Part shown: in pieces, positions 56,734 through 64,000 of the stretch
How positions within the stretch are numbered: position 1 is the stretch's first letter
Layout of the letters: each line of letters begins with the position of its first letter
Assembly (NCBI GenBank): GCA_001801995.1
Contig: MGZB01000055.1
Location: 61,968-125,967, forward strand
DNA from: Gammaproteobacteria bacterium RIFOXYD12_FULL_61_37
Lineage (GTDB): Bacteria; Pseudomonadota; Gammaproteobacteria; Chromatiales; Chromatiaceae
Length of the DNA stretch: 64,000 bases
Direction: 5' to 3'
Position numbers and translations under genes: made by a program
The notes under the pieces: generated by a model
Seen by the model: the letters and a program-made list of their open reading frames with translations, nothing else
What the model was told of the DNA's origin: nothing
Database searches by the model: none

Positions 56734-57663
56734 ATGAACTCTCCAGATATCCTGGGGACCATCGTCCAGATGGGCGCCCTGATCCTCTGTGGTCTGGGCT
56801 GGCGTATCCTGAAGCCCGCCGGCCTGGAGGCGGTGGAGACCCGCAAGGTCCTGACCAGTCTGGTCTATTACCTGCTGCTGCCCGCCCTGGTCCTGGCCGT
56901 CCTTTGGCGGACCCCTCTGGGGCTCGACTCCCTGCGCATCTCCTTCGTCGCGGCCGGCGGTATCCTGCTGGGAATGTCTCTCACCTGGCTCGGCTGCCGG
57001 CTCTGTGCCTCGCCTCCCGCCATGATGGGGGCCATGATTCTGGCGGCCGCCTTCCCCAACGCCACCTACATGGGGCTGCCCGTGCTGCAAAAGCTGTTCG
57101 GGGAGGCGGGGCGCGGTATCGCCGTGCAATATGATCTCTTCGCCTGCACCCCTCTGCTGCTGACGCTGGGGGTCCTGACGGCGCGGCATTTCGGACAGGG
57201 CCAGGGGGGGAATCCCTTGCCGGATCTGCTCAAAGTGCCGCCCCTCTGGGCCGCCATCGTTGCAATCGGGCTCAATCTGACGGCTGTCCCGTTTCATCCC
57301 TGGGTGGCCGATGGCCTCAACCTGCTGGCAGCGGGTGTGGTTCCCCTGATGCTCTTTTCACTCGGGCTCAGCCTGCGCTGGGATACCTGGCGTCTGTCGC
57401 AGATGCCAGCCCTGGCCCTGGTCTCTCTGGTGCAGATGTTTCTCATCCCCCTGTTCGTCTGGGGCCTGGGGACCTGGATCGGGCTTGAGGGCATCTACCA
57501 CCAGGGCGCCGTGCTGGAGGCCGCCATGCCGAGCATGGTGCTCGGCCTCGTGCTCTGCGACCGTTTTCGCCTTGACTCCGGCCTCTACGCCGCCGCCGTG
57601 ACCCTTACTACCGCCCTGAGTCTGGTGACCCTGCCGTTCTGGTATGGGCTTCTGAACGCCTGA
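56734..57663 (+). CDS. AEC family transporter (auxin efflux carrier-like)
   Basis: A 309-aa membrane protein with about ten helices of the bile-acid/auxin-carrier fold. It has LTSLVYYLLLPALVLAVLW near the N-terminus, the AAAFPNATYMGLPVLQKLFGE signature in the centre (one helix with conserved Asn-Gly-type residues) and AVLEAAMPSMVLGLVLCDRF in the second half. The ATG immediately follows the dxs stop, so it is translationally coupled. The substrate, possibly a small organic acid, cannot be inferred. Confidence 0.88.
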   Translation: MNSPDILGTIVQMGALILCGLGWRILKPAGLEAVETRKVLTSLVYYLLLPALVLAVLWRTPLGLDSLRISFVAAGGILLGMSLTWLGCRLCASPPAMMGAMILAAAFPNATYMGLPVLQKLFGEAGRGIAVQYDLFACTPLLLTLGVLTARHFGQGQGGNPLPDLLKVPPLWAAIVAIGLNLTAVPFHPWVADGLNLLAAGVVPLMLFSLGLSLRWDTWRLSQMPALALVSLVQMFLIPLFVWGLGTWIGLEGIYHQGAVLEAAMPSMVLGLVLCDRFRLDSGLYAAAVTLTTALSLVTLPFWYGLLNA

Positions 57664-57732
57664 GAAAACCCATCAACGCCCAGCTCCCTACAGTATTGCC
57701 TGTTTGGTTCTGGCTCGTCCGGCTTAGGTTAA

Positions 57733-57898
57733 TCCTAATCTCCTCATTTAACCGCAAAGGACGCGAAGGAACGCGAAGGAATTCATTGGCTTGTCTAGGT
57801 TTCGCCCCTGACCAGGAAGGCAGGAGCAAAGATAAAGGCATCGGGTTGTTTTCCTTAGCGTTCTTTGCGTCCTTTGCGGTTGAAAAGAGGTTTCTAGG
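57733..57898. repeat. AACCGCAAAGGACGC terminal-inverted-repeat element, copy C
   Basis: Begins TCCTAATCTCCTCATTTAAC then CGCAAAGGACGC, and ends GCGTCCTTTGCGGTTGAAAA then GAGGTTTCTAGG. The 15-base ends AACCGCAAAGGACGC are perfect inverted copies. The inner sequence GGAATTCATTGGCTTGTCTA and CGCCCCTGACCAGGAAGG matches copy B. No coding capacity. Confidence 0.88.
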
Positions 57899-57944
57899 TT
57901 AATCGCCATCGTTGCTTTTCAAGCTAGTCAACTGTCGCCGAAAC

Positions 57945-58484
57945 TCAAGTTCCAGCGCCCTCTTCCCCAAGCAACGGGAACACCTGATCGCGAAACACCT
58001 CTTCATCCATTGGTCCTCGATGGATGTAGGTTGGTTTCCCTGTACGGTCGATAACGACCGTATAGGGAACCAACCCGTTCTCGTTGCCCCAGGCGGCAAG
58101 AAGCCTTCTATTGGAAACCTGAGGGACCATCAGAACCGGGTAGTTCATGCCCAACGTGCGTTCGACGTTTTTCAGCTTCGGCTCCTCATCCAGGCCGACA
58201 CCCACAATCTGAAGCCCTTTGGTGCCGTATGCATCTTGCAGTTGGACAAAATCCCGGATTTCCGCCTGGCAAGGGGCACACCAACTGGCCCAGAAGTTCA
58301 GTACGATCACCTTGCCCTTCCATTCCGCCAGACGATGCACGGCGCCATCCAATCCTTTGAATTCGACGGTTTCCAGAATTTTCTCGCCGGCCTCGCCGGA
58401 GGCAGGCGCCGGAGCGGCGAATGCCTGGCTCCAAGCCGCCGCGGCAAGCAGGATCAGGGCGGCGAGACGCTTCCCCTCGCTCAT
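57945..58484 (-). CDS. TlpA/ResA-like periplasmic thioredoxin
   Basis: A 179-aa secreted thiol-disulfide reductase. A signal peptide (MSEGKRLAALILLAAAAWSQ with cleavage near AFA-AP) is followed by a thioredoxin fold with VIVLNFWASWCAPCQAEIRD (active site WCAPC), GVGLDEEPKL and a cis-proline region VPYTVVIDRTG. Such proteins keep CxxCH cysteines reduced for haem attachment. It overlaps the PPIase gene by four bases and probably ends the cytochrome operon. Confidence 0.93.
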   Translation of the reverse strand: MSEGKRLAALILLAAAAWSQAFAAPAPASGEAGEKILETVEFKGLDGAVHRLAEWKGKVIVLNFWASWCAPCQAEIRDFVQLQDAYGTKGLQIVGVGLDEEPKLKNVERTLGMNYPVLMVPQVSNRRLLAAWGNENGLVPYTVVIDRTGKPTYIHRGPMDEEVFRDQVFPLLGEEGAGT

Positions 58485-59746
58485 TTACGGTCCTCCAAGT
58501 TCCAAACCACCTTGTGGCGCTGCTCCAGTTCCTTCAGGTAGAGGCTGAGGTGCTCCTGGATCATCAGTTGGCGGACTCTGTCCTTGACGGCGTGAAAATC
58601 ACGCACACCGCCGGGGCGGCGATCCAGGACGCTGACCAGATGGAATCCCTTTGGCGTCTCCACGACCTCGCTGACCTTGCCGTCCTCCAATTTGGCAACC
58701 ACTTCTTCCAACTGTGCATAGCCACGGCCTTCGATGACCCAGCCCATGTCGCCCAGCTTCTTGCGGCCCTCCTCGTCGATGCTGTATTTCCCGGCCAGCT
58801 CGAACAGGCTTTCCCCCTTGAGAATGCGGCCCCGCAAGGCCTCTGCCTCTTCGCGCGTGGCAACCACCAGTTGGCCAAGGTGGCGTCTTTCCGGAATCTT
58901 GCTCACCTCCGGGTGCTTGCTGTGCCAATCGCGCATCTGTTGTTCGTCAGACACCCACTCCTTCTCTTTCATCTCAATCAGCAGGGCAGGGAGGCGCTCT
59001 TCGCGATACCGCAGCAGGCGGCCGGAAACGTCCACCCCCTCATCCGTGGCAGTCTTTGCTACCAGCATCAGCTCCGCCCGTTTGTATAGTTGTTCCTTGA
59101 CCCATTCCGGGTTGGGCAGATTCGGGTACTCCTTGATATCGACCACGTCGCCATAACTGATCCGGATATCGGTCCCCTCCAGCAACAGGGTTTCGGGCGT
59201 GATGCCTTGAGCGATCCTTTCCTCGTGGAGCTTGATCTTTTGCTGGTCACGTAGCGACTGAATGGTCATCAGGCGCACGGTCCGGTATTGCTCTGTCTTG
59301 TAGGCAGCCTCGGCCGAAGCCAGTCCGTCGGCATCGCCTTTGAACTGCTGCTTCATCGCGGCAAGGGTGTCGGCTGGGATGCTGACGCGCTCTCTCAGCT
59401 TGTCCATGTAGTGGCGATAGAGAAGGGCGGCACGTTGGGCCTCTTCATCCTTGGTGAATGTCTCTGACCGGTCCAAGCCAAGGTGTTGGGCCTCCAAACG
59501 CAGCAGGCGGGAAGCCACCAGACGTTGCAGCATATCGCCGCGCAGTGCTGCCTGTTCCTTTTCGCCCATGGTCACGAACTGGGTAGCAAAGGGAGAACTG
59601 GCCAGCACCGAATCCAATTCATCGCCGGTGATCTTCAAGTCACCCACGGTCACCAATATCTGGGGGTCCTGTGCCTTGGCCAGCAGGGGGCCGGCCGCAA
59701 AGAGTGCCGTCATGGCGGCTGCTAATAATACTCTGTTCAGCTTCAT
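58481..59746 (-). CDS. Periplasmic peptidyl-prolyl cis-trans isomerase (SurA/PpiC-like)
   Basis: A 421-aa secreted foldase. The signal peptide is MKLNRVLLAAAMTALFAAGP followed by LLAKAQ. A SurA_N-like helical chaperone part follows (LVTVGDLKITGDELDSVLAS, RLVASRLLRLEAQHLG), then a parvulin domain at about 285-385: RRHLGQLVVATREEAEAL, FELAGKYSIDEEGRKKLGDMG, VSEVVETPKGFHLVSVLDRR. Between the cytochrome and thioredoxin genes it may assist folding of the seven-haem protein. Confidence 0.92.
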   Translation of the reverse strand: MKLNRVLLAAAMTALFAAGPLLAKAQDPQILVTVGDLKITGDELDSVLASSPFATQFVTMGEKEQAALRGDMLQRLVASRLLRLEAQHLGLDRSETFTKDEEAQRAALLYRHYMDKLRERVSIPADTLAAMKQQFKGDADGLASAEAAYKTEQYRTVRLMTIQSLRDQQKIKLHEERIAQGITPETLLLEGTDIRISYGDVVDIKEYPNLPNPEWVKEQLYKRAELMLVAKTATDEGVDVSGRLLRYREERLPALLIEMKEKEWVSDEQQMRDWHSKHPEVSKIPERRHLGQLVVATREEAEALRGRILKGESLFELAGKYSIDEEGRKKLGDMGWVIEGRGYAQLEEVVAKLEDGKVSEVVETPKGFHLVSVLDRRPGGVRDFHAVKDRVRQLMIQEHLSLYLKELEQRHKVVWNLEDRK

Positions 59747-59854
59747 AGGATTTTCCTGTACCTGTACTGATCGATAGCGAATGAGGCAGATAACACTTCA
59801 GACGGCCTGACATCGGCATCGACTGTGATAATAGGGGAACGTCCCCAGGAAACA

Positions 59855-59874
59855 GCCCGCCTTCCCTGGCGGGC
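59855..59874 (-). terminator. Weak terminator-like hairpin after the cytochrome gene
   Basis: GCCCGCC and GGCGGGC form a 7-bp stem with a 6-base loop, 30 bp after the cytochrome stop, followed on the transcribed strand by a short T-run (TGTTT). It may only reduce, not stop, read-through into the PPIase gene. Confidence 0.45.
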
Positions 59875-59903
59875 GCATGGTCAAGCTTGGGGCCTGACCA
59901 GTC

Positions 59904-62300
59904 CTATTTGGGCTTGGGGATCGCGCCACCCAGGTCAGGCGCACTGGCATGCATCCAATGAACGGCTGCATCGTAGTTGTTGAGGATAGGCTTGCCTTTC
60001 CAGACATGTTCCTCATCATTCGCCAGGTGCGGTACGCCGTCCCCGTTGGTTTGATGACAGGTATTGCACTTGAACGGACCGTGCGAGCCGTCCGGGTTGT
60101 ACTGCGCTGCCTGCTTGTAAGAGGTGACGTCGGTATTCGGCGTTACCGGATAGAGTCCATGAATCGACTCGTGGCAGGCTTGGCAGGCCAGGCCTGCATG
60201 ACCCTTGGCATAGCGCATCAGGCTGTATTTACCGGGCTGGTTGATGGGGAAGGCCATACCACCCTGTCCTTCGACGAAGGGTGCCGCATGGCAGTCCGCG
60301 CAGTGAGGGGCACCGGCCGAGAGCCAGTAGTCCCGGCCATGCGTGGCAGCCTCATAGGGCACGGCCGTGGCTCCCGTTGCACCCTGCGGCAGTTTCAGCG
60401 AAGCGATATCGACCGCCGGGTTGGCAGAGAGCGGAACCACGTTGACATCACCGTCCGCATCCTTGGAGGCCATGGGGCCATTACCCGCCAACGCGATGAC
60501 GGCAATGTCGGGAACCAGGCGCTTCTGCGCCCAAGTCTTCAGGATCTCGGACTTGTCGGCGGTGTCCTCGCCCTTGTCGTTGAGCACCACCTTCGGGTCC
60601 ATCATCGCCTGCAACTGATCCATGCTGATACCCACACCCTTGGCGATCTCTTCCAGGGACTTGTTGCGCAAGGTCTTTCCGCTCTGCTCGAAGGCATTGG
60701 TCAGATTGTCGCGCTGGTAGAGTTCACGGCTCAACTGGTTGTGACAGTTGGTACACCAGAGACCCTTGCCGCCCTTGTCGTTACCGATCTGGGAGACGTT
60801 GGTCTGCAACCACTTGCCGATGGCATTCAGCTCTTCGCCGGACTCCACGCCATCCTTGTCCTTGCCAGGGTTGGCATGGACATCGCGGCCGACATAGCAG
60901 CCGCCGGCGGCATCGCGGTTATCCCGTTCTGCGTAGGCGTTCTTGCCATCCTTGGTGATCGGGTAACCCTCCATGCCGCCGTCCTGCCGATGGGCGGGGT
61001 GGCAGCCCTGGCATGCTGCGGTGCGTCCCTGGGTATCGGGCATAGGCGCGGAGGTCTGATGTACCAGGTGCATGGCTTGGGTCAGGGGCGAAGTCACTTT
61101 CTCCTCGCCAGTCTTCGGGTCCTTGAAGGTCTTGGAGGCAAGGACCCCGATGACGTTGTCGGCATGGCACTTCTGGCACAACACAGGGTCCCGGCCCAGG
61201 CGGTTTGTGACCGCACGGCTGTTGGGATCGTAGTTCTTCAGGAAGTCGGTACCGCTCTTGTCATCGTGCATCTCCATGATGGAGATGGAGGTGGCCTTCA
61301 GGTCCGCCATCCAGTCCGATGCCCCAAGTCCTTTCCAGAATGACCGTTCCTGTTTATAGAGGGCATATTTGTCGCCGTTGGCTCGCTCGGTGGAGTGACA
61401 GTTGGCGCAGTTGGGCACATCGATCGGGTTGGTGCCGACGAATCGCACAGGCTGGCCGCTGTGGCTGTCGATCACCGGCTTTTTGGACTCGGCGTCCACC
61501 ATGCTGACCCAGGCCTCCTGGAAGGGCTGGATGTCGCTCTCGACCAATGACAGGGGGTCCTTGGCGACCGCCTTGTCGGAGAACGGCGTCAGCGGCAGAC
61601 CCAGGGCATCCCAGATACCGGGATTGGTCAGCAGTATCGGCACATCATCCAATACAGGCGATTTGGTGAACACCAGGGTACCCTTATCACCGGTATAGTG
61701 CAGAGTGCCATCCTTCATCGGGCTGGGAACGGCTGCGCCGGCCGGACCGTTATCCTTTGGGATCGGAATCTCAATCCCCACCCGCGCCTTCTTGCTGTCG
61801 TCACCCTTTGTGACGCCATCAGGCACGGTTCCCTTCAGGTCTTTGTAGACATAGAGGTGGGTGAAATAGGCATTGGCGACACTCTCGTCCTTGCCGTATT
61901 TGCCATCACCGTTCACGTCGTAGGGAACATCCCAGTAGTGCAGCTTGCTGCCCTCGGAAAAGGTGTTCCCGATATGGCCGTACTCCAGCTTGAAGCGTTT
62001 GTTTCCATCCAGCAGAACGGAAGGGTCCTTTTCGTCCGCCCCGAGCAGCTTTGGCGCTTTCTTGTTGCCGGTAGAGGTCTTGACCACCTGGCTCTGGATA
62101 GAGTTGTAAGGTGGCAGGACACAACAGTAGGTAAAGTCAAAGCCGGTGCAATGCATGCCCAGCTCATAGTTGATGGTGATGTTGTAATCGTTTTTCGGTT
62201 TGGTCGGCGCTGTAGCAGCGGCGATTGAGCTTTGCGGAAGCAGGAAAAATGACGCTAACGCCATTCCCACGGCCGCCCGTGTGAAGGTTTTTGTATTCAC
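59904..62300 (-). CDS. Seven-haem c-type cytochrome with Cys-rich N-terminal domain
   Basis: A 798-aa periplasmic protein. The GTG at 62300 is chosen because GGAGGAG lies eight bases upstream and a signal peptide follows (TRAAVGMALASFFLLPQSSI). Seven CxxCH motifs occur: CANCH (about 302), CQKCH (378), CQGCH (433), CTNCH (519), CADCH (669), CQACH (709) and CNTCH (748). The N-terminal domain has NYELGMHCTGF and TYCCVLPPYNSIQ with non-haem Cys 51, 59 and 60, which could bind another cofactor. It heads a likely operon with a PPIase and a TlpA-like thioredoxin. It is an electron-transfer protein or oxidoreductase of unknown substrate; I do not recognise a characterised enzyme. Confidence 0.9.
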   Translation of the reverse strand: MNTKTFTRAAVGMALASFFLLPQSSIAAATAPTKPKNDYNITINYELGMHCTGFDFTYCCVLPPYNSIQSQVVKTSTGNKKAPKLLGADEKDPSVLLDGNKRFKLEYGHIGNTFSEGSKLHYWDVPYDVNGDGKYGKDESVANAYFTHLYVYKDLKGTVPDGVTKGDDSKKARVGIEIPIPKDNGPAGAAVPSPMKDGTLHYTGDKGTLVFTKSPVLDDVPILLTNPGIWDALGLPLTPFSDKAVAKDPLSLVESDIQPFQEAWVSMVDAESKKPVIDSHSGQPVRFVGTNPIDVPNCANCHSTERANGDKYALYKQERSFWKGLGASDWMADLKATSISIMEMHDDKSGTDFLKNYDPNSRAVTNRLGRDPVLCQKCHADNVIGVLASKTFKDPKTGEEKVTSPLTQAMHLVHQTSAPMPDTQGRTAACQGCHPAHRQDGGMEGYPITKDGKNAYAERDNRDAAGGCYVGRDVHANPGKDKDGVESGEELNAIGKWLQTNVSQIGNDKGGKGLWCTNCHNQLSRELYQRDNLTNAFEQSGKTLRNKSLEEIAKGVGISMDQLQAMMDPKVVLNDKGEDTADKSEILKTWAQKRLVPDIAVIALAGNGPMASKDADGDVNVVPLSANPAVDIASLKLPQGATGATAVPYEAATHGRDYWLSAGAPHCADCHAAPFVEGQGGMAFPINQPGKYSLMRYAKGHAGLACQACHESIHGLYPVTPNTDVTSYKQAAQYNPDGSHGPFKCNTCHQTNGDGVPHLANDEEHVWKGKPILNNYDAAVHWMHASAPDLGGAIPKPK

Positions 62301-62808
62301 GTAGCAACTCCTCCAATTTGGCAAACTATATTTTTTATGGGTTTTTATGAGAAACGGCTAAACCGGATCACGGGTTAAACCCCGTCCGGCCTGTGCCCAA
62401 ATACCCCAGACTGCCAGTTTAATTCTTATTTATAGGGGTATTAGGCGCACCCTAGCAGAGCGTTGCCAAATAGGCAAGGAGCATAATAATATCAGTATAT
62501 TAGTGCGAACTAACTGATCGCGGTTTAAGGCCTGAATGCAAGAAGGACTCTACCCCTCCCCATACCTGCCAGGACTTCTCGATGCACAATCTGGCCCCGT
62601 TACAAGCTATAAACACGGGGTGACGTAATTCCCAATATATGCCAATAAAATGACGCTAGACAGGATGTTAGGCCCGTAATAAGCTTTTCTCAGTGGCTGA
62701 GGATAACCTCAAACTCAAGGACATAAAGATCAAGCCGCAAACACCACAAGACAAGTTCACCCGTCTCGTGAGTCCATCATGGATTCTGCGTTTTTAGAGA
62801 ACAAGACC
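62301..62808. other. Divergent intergenic region between cytochrome and lipoprotein genes
   Basis: About 500 bp, more AT-rich than the core genes. It holds the cytochrome ribosome site (GGAGGAG near 62310) and probably promoters for both divergent genes, for instance in AAACTATATTTTTTATGGG near 62325. I see no gene, RNA or clear operator. Confidence 0.5.
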
Positions 62809-63933
62809 ATGAAAGAATTGCCCCGGCTATCTCCCCTCTTTCTACTACTCACTTTGGCCGGATGCGCCACCAGAATTGCCTCAATCCCGCTAGATAACAA
62901 CTGCGACACGGACAGGGGAGCGAGGAACCCGCATCAATGTAGTTCACCAAAAGGCATCATATACCATCTGCCCGCCAAACGCCTGACATACACCATGACC
63001 CTTGAGTTGGAGGAATGCAAGAGGAGCCCATCGATTAATATAACCTCAATCACAGTTACCGAGGACATTAAAAAAGACCCGAGGGATTCCGCGGTATTCA
63101 TCATTGATGTTGACGACATGACCGCCTTCAATAAAGTCATCAAGGATGCATCCATCGGCCTGACCAATGGCATCCTCACAACCATAAAATATGACGCCGA
63201 GGATCAGACAGCCGAAATCATCAAGGAAGGTGCAAAACTCGCCACGGGATTGCCATTGTCATTTGGCGTAAGGGAAACAGGACGGACAATGCTAGCCGAG
63301 GACACTGGCTTCTGTAACGAAGCAACGGTTAAGGCGCTGCTTGACAGAAACAACGCCGACAGTAAGAAGCAATTGACCATTACAGTCACAGCAAAAACGA
63401 TTCCACTGTCACTCGATCATTCCGAAAGAATCCACTTTGATTTTGCGCCATCCCTCAAGTGGTTCAAACTCTCCAATATCGGGGATGGATCAACCTTGTT
63501 GAAAGAGCTTGACAAGTTCAGCATCAAAGTCAGTGGCTGCCATAGCGATGGAATGAATTACCAAAATGATACCGAGCCAGGACTATATTATCGCGAGCCC
63601 AATGACTGCTTGGTGGAGCTCTATCTTGGGTCCAGAGCCATCATGGCTGACACTTACGAAGTACCACAATTCGGCGCACTTGCAAGGCTGGAAATAGAAA
63701 ACAAGGCATTCCAGACAAACACCCATGACATCAGCTTCAACAGCAATGGTGGAATTTCCAAGTTCCAGGTCAAGGAAACGGGAGAATCCCGCGGCCTCAC
63801 AGCGTTATCCACCGCCAATGCAATGCAGACGGAAGTCATAGATCATCAGAAAGAAATCCTTGAGCACCAAACCAACCTGCTCAGGGCGCAACAGGATCTC
63901 ATCGAGGCGCAGCAATCGGCCTCCGGCCGTTAA
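62809..63933 (+). CDS. Putative lipoprotein, unknown function
   Basis: A 374-aa protein starting MKELPRLSPLFLLLTLAGCA, a lipoprotein signal with lipobox LAGC (Cys about 19). The mature part is mostly beta-rich (ITSITVTEDI, LTITVTAKTIPLSL, RIHFDFAPSLKWFKL) and ends in a Gln/Glu-rich coiled coil (TEVIDHQKEILEHQTNLLRA). The ATG at 62809 is preferred over 62779, which would place ten residues before the signal. Its base composition is closer to 50% GC, lower than its neighbours. No family recognised. Confidence 0.75.
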   Translation: MKELPRLSPLFLLLTLAGCATRIASIPLDNNCDTDRGARNPHQCSSPKGIIYHLPAKRLTYTMTLELEECKRSPSINITSITVTEDIKKDPRDSAVFIIDVDDMTAFNKVIKDASIGLTNGILTTIKYDAEDQTAEIIKEGAKLATGLPLSFGVRETGRTMLAEDTGFCNEATVKALLDRNNADSKKQLTITVTAKTIPLSLDHSERIHFDFAPSLKWFKLSNIGDGSTLLKELDKFSIKVSGCHSDGMNYQNDTEPGLYYREPNDCLVELYLGSRAIMADTYEVPQFGALARLEIENKAFQTNTHDISFNSNGGISKFQVKETGESRGLTALSTANAMQTEVIDHQKEILEHQTNLLRAQQDLIEAQQSASGR

Positions 63934-63971
63934 TCCTTTCCTTGCCACCCCTTCGGGATTACGGGTCGCGG

Positions 63972-64000
63972 TAGGGACGCCGTGTAACCGGCGTCCCTAC
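63972..64000. repeat. Inverted repeat GTAGGGACGCCG at the window end
   Basis: GTAGGGACGCCG and CGGCGTCCCTAC are perfect 12-bp inverted copies separated by five bases (TGTAA), 38 bp after the lipoprotein stop. This is a familiar dispersed palindrome type and may serve as a transcript end; it may continue beyond the window. Confidence 0.75.

Noticed and set aside
63972..64000. Strong Rho-independent terminator
   Set aside because: The hairpin is excellent but no T-run is visible before the window ends, and the sequence is a known type of dispersed palindrome.

Overview
The window looks like a gammaproteobacterial chromosome segment with high GC (about 60% or more in core genes). The gene content suggests a Chromatiales-like or sulfur-oxidiser-like organism: a barA/cysM/rlmD neighbourhood, kdpFABC-DE, a qmcA/nfeD pair, hypABCDE, the cofactor-independent gpmI, dxs, a lone N-ATPase-type gamma subunit and a seven-haem cytochrome c. 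This placement is inferred from gene content only. No rRNA or tRNA gene was recognised.

Layout. 1-8.3 kb: 3' end of rarA, a hybrid sensor kinase (BarA/GacS type, minus strand) divergent from cysM, a degenerate PolB-type exonuclease, rlmD and a CYTH-L,D-transpeptidase fusion, then a Uma2-type gene. 8.3-16.8 kb: the potassium system kdpF-A-B-C, an orphan HicB-like gene and kdpD-kdpE, all on the minus strand, with two repeat elements between genes. 17-21 kb: qmcA, an NfeD-like gene and a LonB-like protease. 20.99-21.7 kb: a small integrase-less array of gene cassettes with two attC-like sites. 21.9-29.4 kb: DUF2892, a Crp/Fnr regulator, a membrane protein, a haem-sensing GGDEF-EAL protein, an L,D-transpeptidase and the lone ATPase gamma subunit. 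29.6-31.3 kb: a DEAD-box helicase.

31.4-45.2 kb is a defence and debris island. A type III restriction-modification operon (mod, res) carries an ATPase-TOPRIM gene pair nested between its two subunits, and all four genes overlap. Beyond res come a Uma2 gene, broken copies of a small Cys-rich gene, eno (twice, 3' ends only), vapC, valS (5' end only) and the res 3' end. Among them sits an intact AT-richer RloC/PrrC-like ATPase with a zinc hook. Several palindromic or MITE-like repeats mark the junctions.

45.3-64 kb returns to core-like genes: an FmdE-like protein, a secF without secD, a cation exchanger, hypEDCBA, a LOG-family protein, gpmI, a broken DUF4258/YgiT toxin-antitoxin pair, dxs and an AEC transporter. 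The last part holds a predicted operon for a seven-haem cytochrome, a periplasmic PPIase and a TlpA-like thioredoxin, and a lipoprotein.

The strongest leads are the ATPase-TOPRIM module inside the type III operon, the attC cassette array, the CYTH-YkuD fusion, the repeat families that enter or abut reading frames (barA, res, kdpC leader), and the cytochrome operon.
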